Below are positions 1 through 7,342 of a stretch of DNA of 8,565 nucleotides, in pieces. A model generated the notes under the pieces. That model was not told the DNA's origin and did no database searches. It was given only the letters and a program-made list of their open reading frames with translations. A program made the translations under genes and the position numbers. Origin of the DNA: an uncultured Loktanella sp. (GTDB taxonomy: Bacteria > Pseudomonadota > Alphaproteobacteria > Rhodobacterales > Rhodobacteraceae); the NCBI GenBank assembly GCA_913061335.1, contig CAJXTP010000125.1, positions 1 through 8,565 of the forward strand, read 5' to 3'. The first letter of the stretch is position 1; the number at the start of each line of letters is the position of its first letter.

Positions 1-1439
1 CCCAAAATGATGATCGAAGAGATCGCATTTGTGACCGCCATAAGCGGCGTGTGCAATGAATGTGCAACGCCCCAGATAACTTGGAACCCGATGAACACCG
101 ACAATACAAACACGATAAAGTGCTGCATGAAGCTTGCGGGTGCCACAAGTCCGATTGCCAGAAGAATGATGCCGCCAATCACAAGCATCCCCACTTGGTT
201 GCGGGTTTGCAGCCTAAATGCGGCGGTCTCTTCGGCGCGTTTTTCTTCGGCTGTCAGAACCTTTGGCGGGTCCTTTTTCGGTTGTGCTGCAATCGCTGCG
301 ATCTTGGGTGGTGGTGGTGGGAAGGTCACGGCACCTGCGTGCGTGATTGTTGCACCACGGATCACGTCATCATCCATGTTGTGCACCGGTTTGCCGTCTT
401 TGTCTGGCGTCAGATCGGTCATCATGTGGCGAATGTTGGTCGCATAAAGCGTGGATGCTTGTGCGGCCATACGCGACGGGAAGTCGGTGTAGCCGACGAT
501 TGTCACGCCGTTATCAGTGACGATTTTCTCGTCCATGACCGTCAGTTTACAGTTGCCGCCGCGTTCTGCCGCGAGGTCAATGATGACCGACCCGGGCTTC
601 ATCGCGTCGACCATATCTTTGGTCCACAGTTCTGGCGCATCGCGGCCCGGGATCAATGCCGTGGTGATCACGATGTCGATGTCAGGTGCGATTTCACGGA
701 ACTTTGCAAGCTGCGCTGCCGCAAATTCAGGCGATGATACTGGTGCGTAACCACCAGTGGCGGCCCCGTCGACTTGGTCTTCTTCAAAGTCGAGGAATAC
801 GAACTGAGCGCCCATGCTTTCGACCTGTTCGGCCACTTCAGGGCGCACGTCAAATGCGTAGGTGATCGCGCCAAGCGACGTCGCCGTGCCGATAGCCGCA
901 AGACCCGCGACACCAGCGCCAACAACCAAAACCTTGGCAGGTGGTACTTTACCAGCGGCAGTGATTTGGCCGGTAAAGAAGCGGCCAAAATTATTGCCCG
1001 CCTCGATCACCGCGCGGTAACCCGCGATATTGGCCATTGATGACAGCGCATCCATTTTCTGAGCGCGCGAAATCCGAGGCACCATATCCATCGCGATTGC
1101 GGTCGTCCCATTGGCGTTCACAGCCGCCATCAGGCTTTCGTTTTGCGCCGGATAGAAGAACGAGATCAGGGTCTGATCGTCGCGCAGCCGTTTCGCCTCG
1201 GCGTCGGATGGTGGCCGGACTTTGGCGACGATATCCGCCGTTTTAAACAGCGCAGTGCCGGTTTTCACGACCTCCACGCCAGCGTCTTTATACATTTTGT
1301 CAGAGAAGCCAGCAGCCGCCCCAGCACCGGATTCGATAACGCAGTCGTATCCGAGTTTTTGTAAGTCTTTGGCCGATGCGGGCGTCATTGCCACGCGATT
1401 CTCGCCGTCAAACTGTTCTTTTGGTGATCCGATTTTCAT
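1..1439 (-). CDS. pntA: NAD(P) transhydrogenase subunit alpha, partial (3' end off the left edge)
   Basis: Subunit of the inner-membrane proton-pumping transhydrogenase, which moves hydride from NADH to NADP+ using the proton gradient. The visible 479 codons begin MKIGSPKEQ and hold the cytoplasmic NAD(H)-binding domain I (about residues 1-370). It contains the Rossmann glycine motif GAGVAGL (174-180), followed by AFDVRPEVAEQVESMGA (195-211), a classic PntA stretch. The mobile-loop region GGYAPVSSPEF is at 229-239. A proline-rich linker (five prolines at 374-378) leads to a charged hinge. Two transmembrane helices follow (about 417-435 and 438-458) and a third is entered at the edge. E. coli PntA is about 510 residues, so roughly 30-50 are missing. 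The start at 1439 is supported by AGGAGG at 1452-1447, 7 nt upstream. The alpha subunit is one chain here, not split as in Rhodospirillum rubrum. pntB is expected just beyond the left edge (inference). Confidence 0.97.
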   Translation of the reverse strand, partial: MKIGSPKEQFDGENRVAMTPASAKDLQKLGYDCVIESGAGAAAGFSDKMYKDAGVEVVKTGTALFKTADIVAKVRPPSDAEAKRLRDDQTLISFFYPAQNESLMAAVNANGTTAIAMDMVPRISRAQKMDALSSMANIAGYRAVIEAGNNFGRFFTGQITAAGKVPPAKVLVVGAGVAGLAAIGTATSLGAITYAFDVRPEVAEQVESMGAQFVFLDFEEDQVDGAATGGYAPVSSPEFAAAQLAKFREIAPDIDIVITTALIPGRDAPELWTKDMVDAMKPGSVIIDLAAERGGNCKLTVMDEKIVTDNGVTIVGYTDFPSRMAAQASTLYATNIRHMMTDLTPDKDGKPVHNMDDDVIRGATITHAGAVTFPPPPPKIAAIAAQPKKDPPKVLTAEEKRAEETAAFRLQTRNQVGMLVIGGIILLAIGLVAPASFMQHFIVFVLSVFIGFQVIWGVAHSLHTPLMAVTNAISSIIIL

Positions 1440-1602
1440 CGATAACCCTCCTACGCGATTTTGCAGTGCAGCATGCCTAGCCCGCGCAATAATATTTCGC
1501 AAGCGATGCCTCTCATGACACGACATTTCAGGCGCAAAGGGCGGCGCTCTCTTGTGCCTGCCGCCTGTGCCGCTAGCATGAGAACCAATTAGGAGAGTTC
1601 AG
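1440..1602. promoter_or_regulatory. Divergent intergenic region between pntA and the SDR operon
   Basis: These 163 bases separate the start codons of two divergent genes, so the promoters of both must lie here or overlap the gene ends. Both ribosome binding sites are clear: AGGAGG at 1452-1447 on the minus strand for pntA, and AGGAGAG at 1591-1597 on the plus strand for the SDR gene. On the plus strand, TTGTGC (1552-1557) and TAGCAT (1574-1579), 16 bases apart, are a possible sigma-70-type pair that would give a very short leader. On the minus strand, TTGCGA (1502-1497) with TAGGCA (1479-1474) at 17 bases is a weaker candidate. I see no convincing operator palindrome and no small ORF. The promoter assignments are guesses from weak matches; the region's role as a divergent promoter is firm from gene orientation. 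Confidence 0.35.
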
Positions 1603-2361
1603 ATGGAACACGCAGGCAAACATGCATTGATCACGGGCGGTGGTTCAGGGATCGGTGCAGGGATCGCGCGCGCATTGGCCGATGCTGGCGCACAGGTCAC
1701 GATTACTGGCCGCCGCGGCGATAAATTGGCGCAGGTCGCCGACACGCACTCAAATCTGCACGCATTGGTGATGGATGTCGATAACGAGGCTTCGGCCCGC
1801 GACGGGATCAAAGCCGCGGCAGATGCCCGTGGCCCTATCCAGATTTGCGTGGCCAACGCAGGGATCGCAGAAGGCGGCCCATTTGCCACCACGACCCTTG
1901 CCGATTGGCGCCGCACAATGACGACCAATCTGGACGGCGTTTTCCTGACATTCCAAGCAGCGATGGCCACCCTGCCCGCTGACATGCCTGCCCGCATGAT
2001 TGTTATCAGTTCAATTGCGGGTGTGCGCGGGCTTAAGAACGCGATCCCCTATACGGTGACCAAACACGGTGTGATCGGCCTGATCCGTGGCCTGTCCGAG
2101 GAATACATGCGCGCCCCAATCACGTTCAACGCGGTTTGCCCCGGGTATGTCGACACCGACATCGTTCGCAACCAAATCCCCGGTCTGATGCGCCGCTTTG
2201 ATACCGATGAAGCCGGAGCTGTCGCCGCTATCGCAAAGGGCAACCGGCATCGCCGCCTGCTTGAGGTTGACGAGACGACGTCCGCCGCCATGTGGCTTTG
2301 CTCGGACGGTGCCCGCTCAATCGACGGTCAAACTATTCAAATCTCTGGAGGTCAAATCTAA
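1603..2361 (+). CDS. SDR family NAD(P)-dependent oxidoreductase
   Basis: A 252-residue classical short-chain dehydrogenase/reductase, a normal length for the family and probably a soluble cytoplasmic enzyme. The cofactor-binding motif TGGGSGIG is at 11-18. The acidic adenine-binding region is DVD (58-60) and the NAG motif is at 85-87. The catalytic set is N109, S137, Y150 and K154 (YxxxK reads YTVTK), and the CPGYVDTDI loop follows at 179-187. Two arginines after the second beta strand (37-38) lean towards NADP(H), but this is only suggestive. The substrate cannot be read from the sequence; the C-terminal SGGQ is typical of the 3-oxoacyl reductase/3-hydroxybutyrate dehydrogenase-like part of the family. 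AGGAGAG sits 5 bases before the ATG. It is the first gene of an operon with a DUF1304 gene and kynU, and its TAA overlaps the next ATG by one base. Confidence 0.93.
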   Translation: MEHAGKHALITGGGSGIGAGIARALADAGAQVTITGRRGDKLAQVADTHSNLHALVMDVDNEASARDGIKAAADARGPIQICVANAGIAEGGPFATTTLADWRRTMTTNLDGVFLTFQAAMATLPADMPARMIVISSIAGVRGLKNAIPYTVTKHGVIGLIRGLSEEYMRAPITFNAVCPGYVDTDIVRNQIPGLMRRFDTDEAGAVAAIAKGNRHRRLLEVDETTSAAMWLCSDGARSIDGQTIQISGGQI

Positions 2362-2708
2362 TGTTATCGCTGATCCTAACGCTTATCGTGGCCGCCATTC
2401 ATTTCTATTTCCTCTATTTGGAAATGGTCAAATGGGAGGCCCCGCGCACCCGCAAGATATTTGGAACCACCGCTGAATTCGCCGCTCAATCGCGCGTATT
2501 GGCCGCCAACCAAGGACTGTATAACGGGTTCTTAGCTGTTGGACTGATCGTGGCGTTGATCATCGGCAATGTGCCAATGAGCGTTTACCTGTTGGCCTGC
2601 GTTGCCTTAGCTGGGCTTTATGCCGCATATTGCGGGATAAAGCCGGCGCTGATTTTTCAGACGATTCCCGCGCTTCTCGCACTTGTAACAGTTTGGACTG
2701 GCCTATGA
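2361..2708 (+). CDS. DUF1304-type small integral membrane protein
   Basis: A 115-residue, very hydrophobic protein with about four transmembrane helices (roughly 1-20, 54-70, 74-91 and 96-113). The loop after helix 1 carries charged and polar residues (EMVKWEAPRTRKIF, 21-34), and the segment AANQGLYNGFLAVG (48-61) is the part I recognise as characteristic of DUF1304 proteins. The function of this family is not known to me. The open frame extends back to an ATG at 2292, but the start at 2361 is preferred. It is preceded by GGAGG at 2347-2351 with 9 bases of spacing, overlaps the SDR stop in a TAATG junction, and gives the usual family length, whereas the longer form would overlap the SDR gene by 70 bases. 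Its own TGA overlaps the kynU ATG as ATGA, so the three genes are probably translated together. Confidence 0.85.
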   Translation: MLSLILTLIVAAIHFYFLYLEMVKWEAPRTRKIFGTTAEFAAQSRVLAANQGLYNGFLAVGLIVALIIGNVPMSVYLLACVALAGLYAAYCGIKPALIFQTIPALLALVTVWTGL

Positions 2709-3898
2709 CCGATTTTGAAGCGACCAAAGCACTTTTTCACATGCCTGAGGGCACAATCTATCTTGATGGGAACTCGCTTGGCCCGCTCCCGATTGCGGCC
2801 ACAGCGCGGGTCGCACAGACAGTGACTGCCGAATGGGGTGATATGCTGATCACTGGCTGGAACAGGGCTGGGTGGATGGCGCAACCCTCGGCACTGGGCG
2901 ACCGCATTGGGCGGCTTATTGGTGCCGAGACAGGACATGTCGTTTTAGGCGATACGCTGTCGATCAAAGTCTACCAAGCCCTCGCGTCAGCCCTTGACTT
3001 GAACCCAGGTCGCCGCGTGATCGTGTCAGACACCGGCAACTTTCCCACCGATTTGTATATGGCCGAAGGGCTGATAAAATCACTGGATCGCGGGCATGAA
3101 TTGCGCACAGTCGCACCCGAGGACGTGATGGGCGCGTTGACCGACGACGTCGCTGTCCTGATGATTACCCAAGTCGATTACCGGACAGGACGGCTGCACG
3201 ACATGGCAGCATTGACCAAGGCCGCACAGGCACGCGGGATCATAACAGTCTGGGATCTGGCACATTCAGCAGGGGCGATCCCCGTTGATTTGGCCGGTTG
3301 CAATGCGGATTTCGCGGTCGGCTGTACCTATAAATACCTCAACGGTGGCCCGGGTGCGCCGGCCTTCATCTACGTGGCTCCGCGCCACATCAACCAGACC
3401 CAACCCGCTTTGTCAGGGTGGCTCGGCCACGCAGCCCCTTTTGCGTTTGATCCAACATATTCAGCAGGCACTGGCATTGAACGAATGCGTGTGGGTACCC
3501 CGCCAGTCATTCAGATGGCAGCGCTTGATGCAGCAATGGACGTTTGGGACGATGTGAACATGGACGATGTGCGCGCCCGTGCCCTCGCTTTGTCTGAAAT
3601 ACTCATATCTGAAGTTGCGGCTAAATGCCCAGACTTGCGTTTGGCCTCACCACGCGACGGGGCCGCGCGCGGCAGCCAAGTATCGTTCCACCATCCAGAA
3701 GGGTACGCGATCATTCAGGCGCTTATCGCACAAGGCGTCATCGGAGATTTCCGCGCACCTGATATCATTAGGTTCGGAATCACACCGCTGTATTTAGACG
3801 AAGGGGACATCCACCGTGCTGTCGAAATCCTTGCGGACATCATGGCCAACCGGACATGGGATCAGGATGAATTTAAAACCCGCGCGGCAGTGACCTGA
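2705..3898 (+). CDS. kynU: Kynureninase
   Basis: A PLP-dependent fold-type I enzyme that hydrolyses L-kynurenine (and often 3-hydroxykynurenine) to anthranilate (or 3-hydroxyanthranilate) and L-alanine in tryptophan catabolism. The product is 397 residues, close to the usual 400-420. Family hallmarks are YLDGNSLGPLP (19-29), the phosphate/PLP region around SDTGNFPTDLYMAEG (108-122), WDLAHSAGA with the PLP-contacting Asp184 (183-191), and the Schiff-base Lys210 in CTYKYLNGGPGAPAF (207-221). The C-terminal region has GDFRAPDIIRFGITPLY (347-363). The start at 2705 fits the conserved N-terminus and the ATGA overlap with the upstream stop; a longer frame from 2630 would run through the upstream gene. 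There is no good Shine-Dalgarno sequence, consistent with translational coupling. Tryptophan dioxygenase and kynurenine formamidase are not in the window. Confidence 0.97.
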   Translation: MTDFEATKALFHMPEGTIYLDGNSLGPLPIAATARVAQTVTAEWGDMLITGWNRAGWMAQPSALGDRIGRLIGAETGHVVLGDTLSIKVYQALASALDLNPGRRVIVSDTGNFPTDLYMAEGLIKSLDRGHELRTVAPEDVMGALTDDVAVLMITQVDYRTGRLHDMAALTKAAQARGIITVWDLAHSAGAIPVDLAGCNADFAVGCTYKYLNGGPGAPAFIYVAPRHINQTQPALSGWLGHAAPFAFDPTYSAGTGIERMRVGTPPVIQMAALDAAMDVWDDVNMDDVRARALALSEILISEVAAKCPDLRLASPRDGAARGSQVSFHHPEGYAIIQALIAQGVIGDFRAPDIIRFGITPLYLDEGDIHRAVEILADIMANRTWDQDEFKTRAAVT

Positions 3899-3921
3899 AA
3901 AGACAACGCCAACAGTACTTT

Positions 3922-3947
3922 GTAGGATGGGTTTTAACCCATCGTAC
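3922..3947. repeat. 26-bp near-perfect palindrome between convergent operons
   Basis: GTAGGATGGGTT at 3922-3933 is followed, after TT, by AACCCATCGTAC at 3936-3947. The two 12-base arms pair with a single G-G mismatch, giving a hairpin with a 7-8 bp uninterrupted inner stem. It starts 23 bases after the kynU stop and ends directly against the stop codon of the minus-strand adaptor gene. The position suits a bidirectional transcription terminator, but neither side has a run of T after the stem, so it is not a textbook intrinsic terminator. The GTAGG...GGGTT/AACCC pattern resembles short dispersed palindromes (REP-like) that I recall from many bacterial intergenic regions. Only one copy is present here, so the repeat status is inference. 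Confidence 0.6.
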
Positions 3948-5117
3948 TTAAGGCTCGTGCAACGCCTCGCGTGACCGGTACAGTGGCTTTGTCAGGTATT
4001 GCAGCACGGTTTTTTCGCCCGTGTGCAATTCTACCGATGCCTGCAATCCTGGTCGGATCGCGATTTGGCTTTGGCGTTCGTCTAGGTTCGCCAGGTCAAC
4101 AGCCAACGTCACCTTATAGTGCGGTGGGATATCAGGGCGGCGTTCGTCCTTAAACGTATCAGCCGAGATGAACTGCACCTTGCCCGACAGACTGCCATAT
4201 ATCGTATAGTCATAGGCGCTAAATTTGATCGTTGCGGTTTGGCCTGGGATCACGTTTGCGATGTCCGCGACTTTGACTTGTGCCTCGACAAATAGCTCGT
4301 CACCTAGCGGTGTGATCTGTGCAATCTCTTCACCCGGACGCACAACTCCGCCGATGGTCGTGATCCCAAGCGAATTCACGATCCCGCGCATTGGCGACGT
4401 GATCACCGTGCGCTGCAATTGGTCGTTGGCCATGCGCAGGTTTTGCCCCAACTGGGCCAACTCTTGTAGCGTATCCGAATAGGCGCGTGCGCGGTCCAAT
4501 TCGGCCCCTGTCACAATTTCATTGTAGCGGATATCGGCGTCAGCGTTGGCTTTGCGGGCTTTGGTGGTTTCCACGAGGGCGACGATTTCACGTCTCAGCA
4601 TGTCTTCCATTAGCGCCAATTCCCGCGCCGTTTCGGTCTTCACGCGGCGTGCGCCTTCGACTTTACTGGAATAATCAGACTGACGCGCATTCAACAATGC
4701 CCGCTCGGAGGCCACGATGTTCGGGCTGCGTCGTGCAATTGCTACGGGGACCGAAAAATCAAATGCGCCGCCGATTTCGGCCTCGAGCCGCAAACGTCGA
4801 ATTTCTGCCGACAAAATCTGGTCTTCGAGGTCCGCCACAGAGGTCTGGAACCCAGTCCCGCGCAACCGTGCCAACACGTCGCCCGGTTGCACAATGTCCC
4901 CCTCAGATACCAAAAGTTCGGCCAGAATGCCCCCTTCAAGGTTTTGGATAATCTGCGGCCGCGACGCTGACACAAGCTCGCCGTTGGCCCGCACGATTTC
5001 GTCCAAGGACGCGAATTTCGCCCAGAGCAGAAAGATCAGCACTGTCGCCCCGACCAGCCAGATCGTCACGGAAGACCCGCGCATACGCCCCGAAAACTCT
5101 GCGTCGATGGTTGCCAT
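3948..5117 (-). CDS. HlyD-family type I secretion periplasmic adaptor
   Basis: A 389-residue membrane fusion protein linking the inner-membrane ABC exporter to the outer-membrane duct. A short cytoplasmic N-terminus is followed by one transmembrane helix (about 17-33). Next comes the first half of the biotinyl-lipoyl-like domain (IIQNLEGGILAELLVSEGDIVQPGDVLARL, 56-85). A long alpha-helical coiled-coil hairpin spans about 92-235. The second lipoyl half is at 238-270 (ITSPMRGIVNSLGITTIGGVV onward). The beta-barrel region ends with GLQASVELHTGEKTVLQYL (357-375) and the KPLYRSREALHEP tail, typical of HlyD/LapC-type adaptors and close to the usual 390-480 length. It is the last gene of the operon: its ATG shares one base with the stop of the ABC gene (TAATG). 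A weak AAGG lies upstream. No substrate specificity can be read from it. Confidence 0.95.
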   Translation of the reverse strand: MATIDAEFSGRMRGSSVTIWLVGATVLIFLLWAKFASLDEIVRANGELVSASRPQIIQNLEGGILAELLVSEGDIVQPGDVLARLRGTGFQTSVADLEDQILSAEIRRLRLEAEIGGAFDFSVPVAIARRSPNIVASERALLNARQSDYSSKVEGARRVKTETARELALMEDMLRREIVALVETTKARKANADADIRYNEIVTGAELDRARAYSDTLQELAQLGQNLRMANDQLQRTVITSPMRGIVNSLGITTIGGVVRPGEEIAQITPLGDELFVEAQVKVADIANVIPGQTATIKFSAYDYTIYGSLSGKVQFISADTFKDERRPDIPPHYKVTLAVDLANLDERQSQIAIRPGLQASVELHTGEKTVLQYLTKPLYRSREALHEP

Positions 5118-7342
5118 TAGCTTGCCGCCTTTTTCTTATCGCGCATGTGGGCCAAAACTTGGTCGCGTGGCCCGTCGACTGTCAGACGACCGTTTTGCAA
5201 AATCATTGTCCGGTCGGTCAACTGCAGGATCGGCACGCGGTGCGTTGCGATGATCGCAGTGCGCCCCTTGAGCCATGTTTCCAACCGACTGACGAGCGTC
5301 GCTTCTAATGTTTGGTCCAGCGCCGCAGTTGGTTCATCCAACAGGCAGACGCGCGGGTCTTGCAGCCAAAGCCGTGACCAGCCGATAGATTGCCGTTGCC
5401 CGATAGAAAGCCCTTCGCCGCCATCGCGAATTTCAAGATCGAGGCCCTTGGGGTGATTGCGCACGAACTGGCCGAGGCCTGCGAAATCAAGCGATGCCAA
5501 CAGCCTTTCGTCGTCGCGTTCCAGCAACGTCAGGTTCAGGTTTTCGCGCAGGGTGCCCGCGAACAGGCGTACTTCTTGGCTGAGGTATCCGATGCCGCGC
5601 CGTAGATCGCGCGCCATGACTTGGCCCATATCAACGCCATCGATCAGCACGCGGCCAGACGTTGGGCTATGCAAGCCTGATAGTACTTTCAGCAGCGTCG
5701 ATTTGCCAGACCCGTTGGCCCCAAGGATCGCAATGTGCTGGCCGGCTTTGATCGTTAGCGCGGGGATGTCGATCGTTGCGCCGCTTTCTTCGTCATATGA
5801 ATAAGTCAGTTCGCGCAACTCAAATTCGCCTGCGATGACCTCGCGGCGCAGATATGTGCGCCCCTCTTCCATGTCTTGCGGCGCGTCTGCGATTTTATCA
5901 AGCGCTTCGAGCGCGGCTTTCACGTTGGACCAGCGTGCAAGCGTACCAGCAAGCTGCGTCAACGGGCCCAATGTCCGGCTGGTCAGGATGCCGACCGCAA
6001 TAATTGTACCGACGGTGAACTGCCCTTGGAACACCATGAACGTGCCGACGACCACCGCAGAAACGTAGGTCGCCTGCTGCACGCCTTGCGACCAGAACGT
6101 CAGGGTCGTGGCGAGCTTGCGTTGCTCTGATGTGGCGAGTGATGACAGGGCGGTCAGTTCCGACCAAATGCGTTTGAACCGGTCTTCGCCGCGCTGTGCT
6201 TTGATGGTGTCGGCGTCATAAATCGCCTCGTGCAGCAAGCGGCTGGATTTTGTTGATGCCCCTTGGGTGGCCATGGTCAATTCCATCATTTTCTTTTGCA
6301 TAAAGAACGATGGTAGCACCATGAGAATGCCCCCGATGAACAGCACCCAGACCACGTTGCCACCAATGGAAGCCACAAGTGCGAGGAACAAAACGATGAA
6401 CGGCAGGTCGGTCAATGTGCCAATGGTGGAGGCTGTGAAAAACTCGCGGATGGCAGAAAAATCGCGCACGGCGGCAAAGGTGCCAGAGGGCGTTTGGCCT
6501 TTTTGGCCTGATTGCATACCGAGCAATTTGTCCATCAGTAGTTCTTGGATCTGCAGTTCAATCCGCCGCCCTGCACCGTCCATCAGACGCGCACGTGCGA
6601 TACGCAAAAACGCCTCGAGCAGCATGGCGAAACCGGCACCGATGGCCAGCACCCAAAGCGTGGCTGTGGACTGATGCGGAATAACCCGGTCGTAGACTTG
6701 CAACGAAAACAGCGCCACGGCGACGGCCAACAGGTTGGCAACAAACGAGCCTAGTGCCACTTCAAAAATGATCCGGCGGTAGGATTTAATCTTACCCCAG
6801 AACCAATGTTCGGCTTCGCCTTTGTTGGCATGGCGGCGCGTCAGTTCTTCGACGGCGACGTCGGCGCGAATGATGTGACCTGTAAAGACCGGCGCAAATT
6901 CGGTGACGGGCACTTCGGCCTGATTGCCAGTTTGCGTGGTGTCATAGATCGTCAGAATATCGTCTTCTTGGCGCATCACAAGAATGACCTGACCGGATGT
7001 CATTTCTGCCAGCGCAGGCCAAAGCGTATTGGTAATTTTGCGCGCTTTGCTGACCTTGGTGATCAGCCCAACATTGGAAAGGGCGGCGGCAATTGCGTCT
7101 GATGACAGGTCTTCGCCGCTGTCCGCGGTCAGCCGTTCCAATAGGTCGGTACGTTGCAATTCCACGCCCAAAAGCCCTGCATAGAGCGAGGCGACTTCGG
7201 CGCGCGCGATGGCTTTGTCTGAAAACCGTGCTGTTGGCGTGGGCGCGTCGTTGGCGATCTCTGGTGTTGCGATTGGGTCGATTTTCGCGAGCTTTGCGCC
7301 ACGTGTCGCGTTCATGTCAAACGACAGTACTGGGCCCTTCAT
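5117..7342 (-). CDS. Type I secretion ABC transporter with inactive C39-like domain (LapB/LssB type)
   Basis: A 741-residue inner-membrane ATPase that powers one-step export from cytoplasm to exterior. Residues about 40-165 form the N-terminal C39-peptidase-like domain. It contains no cysteine at all (the only Cys is 666, in Walker B), so it should bind substrate and not cleave it, as in HlyB and LapB. Six transmembrane helices lie between about 190 and 457. The nucleotide-binding domain has Walker A GANGSGKST (541-549), the Q-loop Gln589 (YLSQE), signature LSIGQRQ (645-651), Walker B VCLLDE (665-670), D-loop AALD (673-676) and H-loop His701. The signature has Ile in place of the common Gly. 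The start at 7342 overlaps the upstream stop as ATGA, with a modest GGGGA upstream. The length and inactive leader domain fit exporters of RTX toxins or large adhesins, not bacteriocin processors. Confidence 0.96.
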   Translation of the reverse strand: MKGPVLSFDMNATRGAKLAKIDPIATPEIANDAPTPTARFSDKAIARAEVASLYAGLLGVELQRTDLLERLTADSGEDLSSDAIAAALSNVGLITKVSKARKITNTLWPALAEMTSGQVILVMRQEDDILTIYDTTQTGNQAEVPVTEFAPVFTGHIIRADVAVEELTRRHANKGEAEHWFWGKIKSYRRIIFEVALGSFVANLLAVAVALFSLQVYDRVIPHQSTATLWVLAIGAGFAMLLEAFLRIARARLMDGAGRRIELQIQELLMDKLLGMQSGQKGQTPSGTFAAVRDFSAIREFFTASTIGTLTDLPFIVLFLALVASIGGNVVWVLFIGGILMVLPSFFMQKKMMELTMATQGASTKSSRLLHEAIYDADTIKAQRGEDRFKRIWSELTALSSLATSEQRKLATTLTFWSQGVQQATYVSAVVVGTFMVFQGQFTVGTIIAVGILTSRTLGPLTQLAGTLARWSNVKAALEALDKIADAPQDMEEGRTYLRREVIAGEFELRELTYSYDEESGATIDIPALTIKAGQHIAILGANGSGKSTLLKVLSGLHSPTSGRVLIDGVDMGQVMARDLRRGIGYLSQEVRLFAGTLRENLNLTLLERDDERLLASLDFAGLGQFVRNHPKGLDLEIRDGGEGLSIGQRQSIGWSRLWLQDPRVCLLDEPTAALDQTLEATLVSRLETWLKGRTAIIATHRVPILQLTDRTMILQNGRLTVDGPRDQVLAHMRDKKKAAS

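Noticed and set aside
306..321. GGTGGTGGTGGTGG microsatellite-like run
   Set aside because: It encodes the proline run of PntA on the minus strand; four to five triplets are too few to call a phase-variable repeat.
60..737. Long plus-strand open frame opposite pntA (225 codons)
   Set aside because: Cys/His-rich, low-complexity translation with no recognisable domain, lying antisense to a strongly conserved gene; a typical shadow frame of GC-rich coding DNA.
1599..1997. Minus-strand open frame of 132 codons opposite the SDR gene
   Set aside because: Ala/Arg/Pro-rich shadow of the SDR frame; the SDR has every catalytic motif and a good ribosome binding site.
2292..2360. Upstream ATG extending the DUF1304 protein by 23 residues
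   Set aside because: It would overlap the SDR gene by 70 bases and add a polar, non-family N-terminus; the ATG at 2361 has GGAGG and a TAATG junction.
2630..2704. Upstream ATG extending kynureninase by 25 residues
   Set aside because: The added residues read through the DUF1304 gene in another frame and do not resemble kynureninase; the ATGA junction at 2705 is the better start.
4487..4951. Plus-strand open frame of 154 codons opposite the HlyD-type gene
   Set aside because: Arg/Pro/Ser-rich translation without family features, fully antisense to a well-supported gene, and no ribosome binding site.
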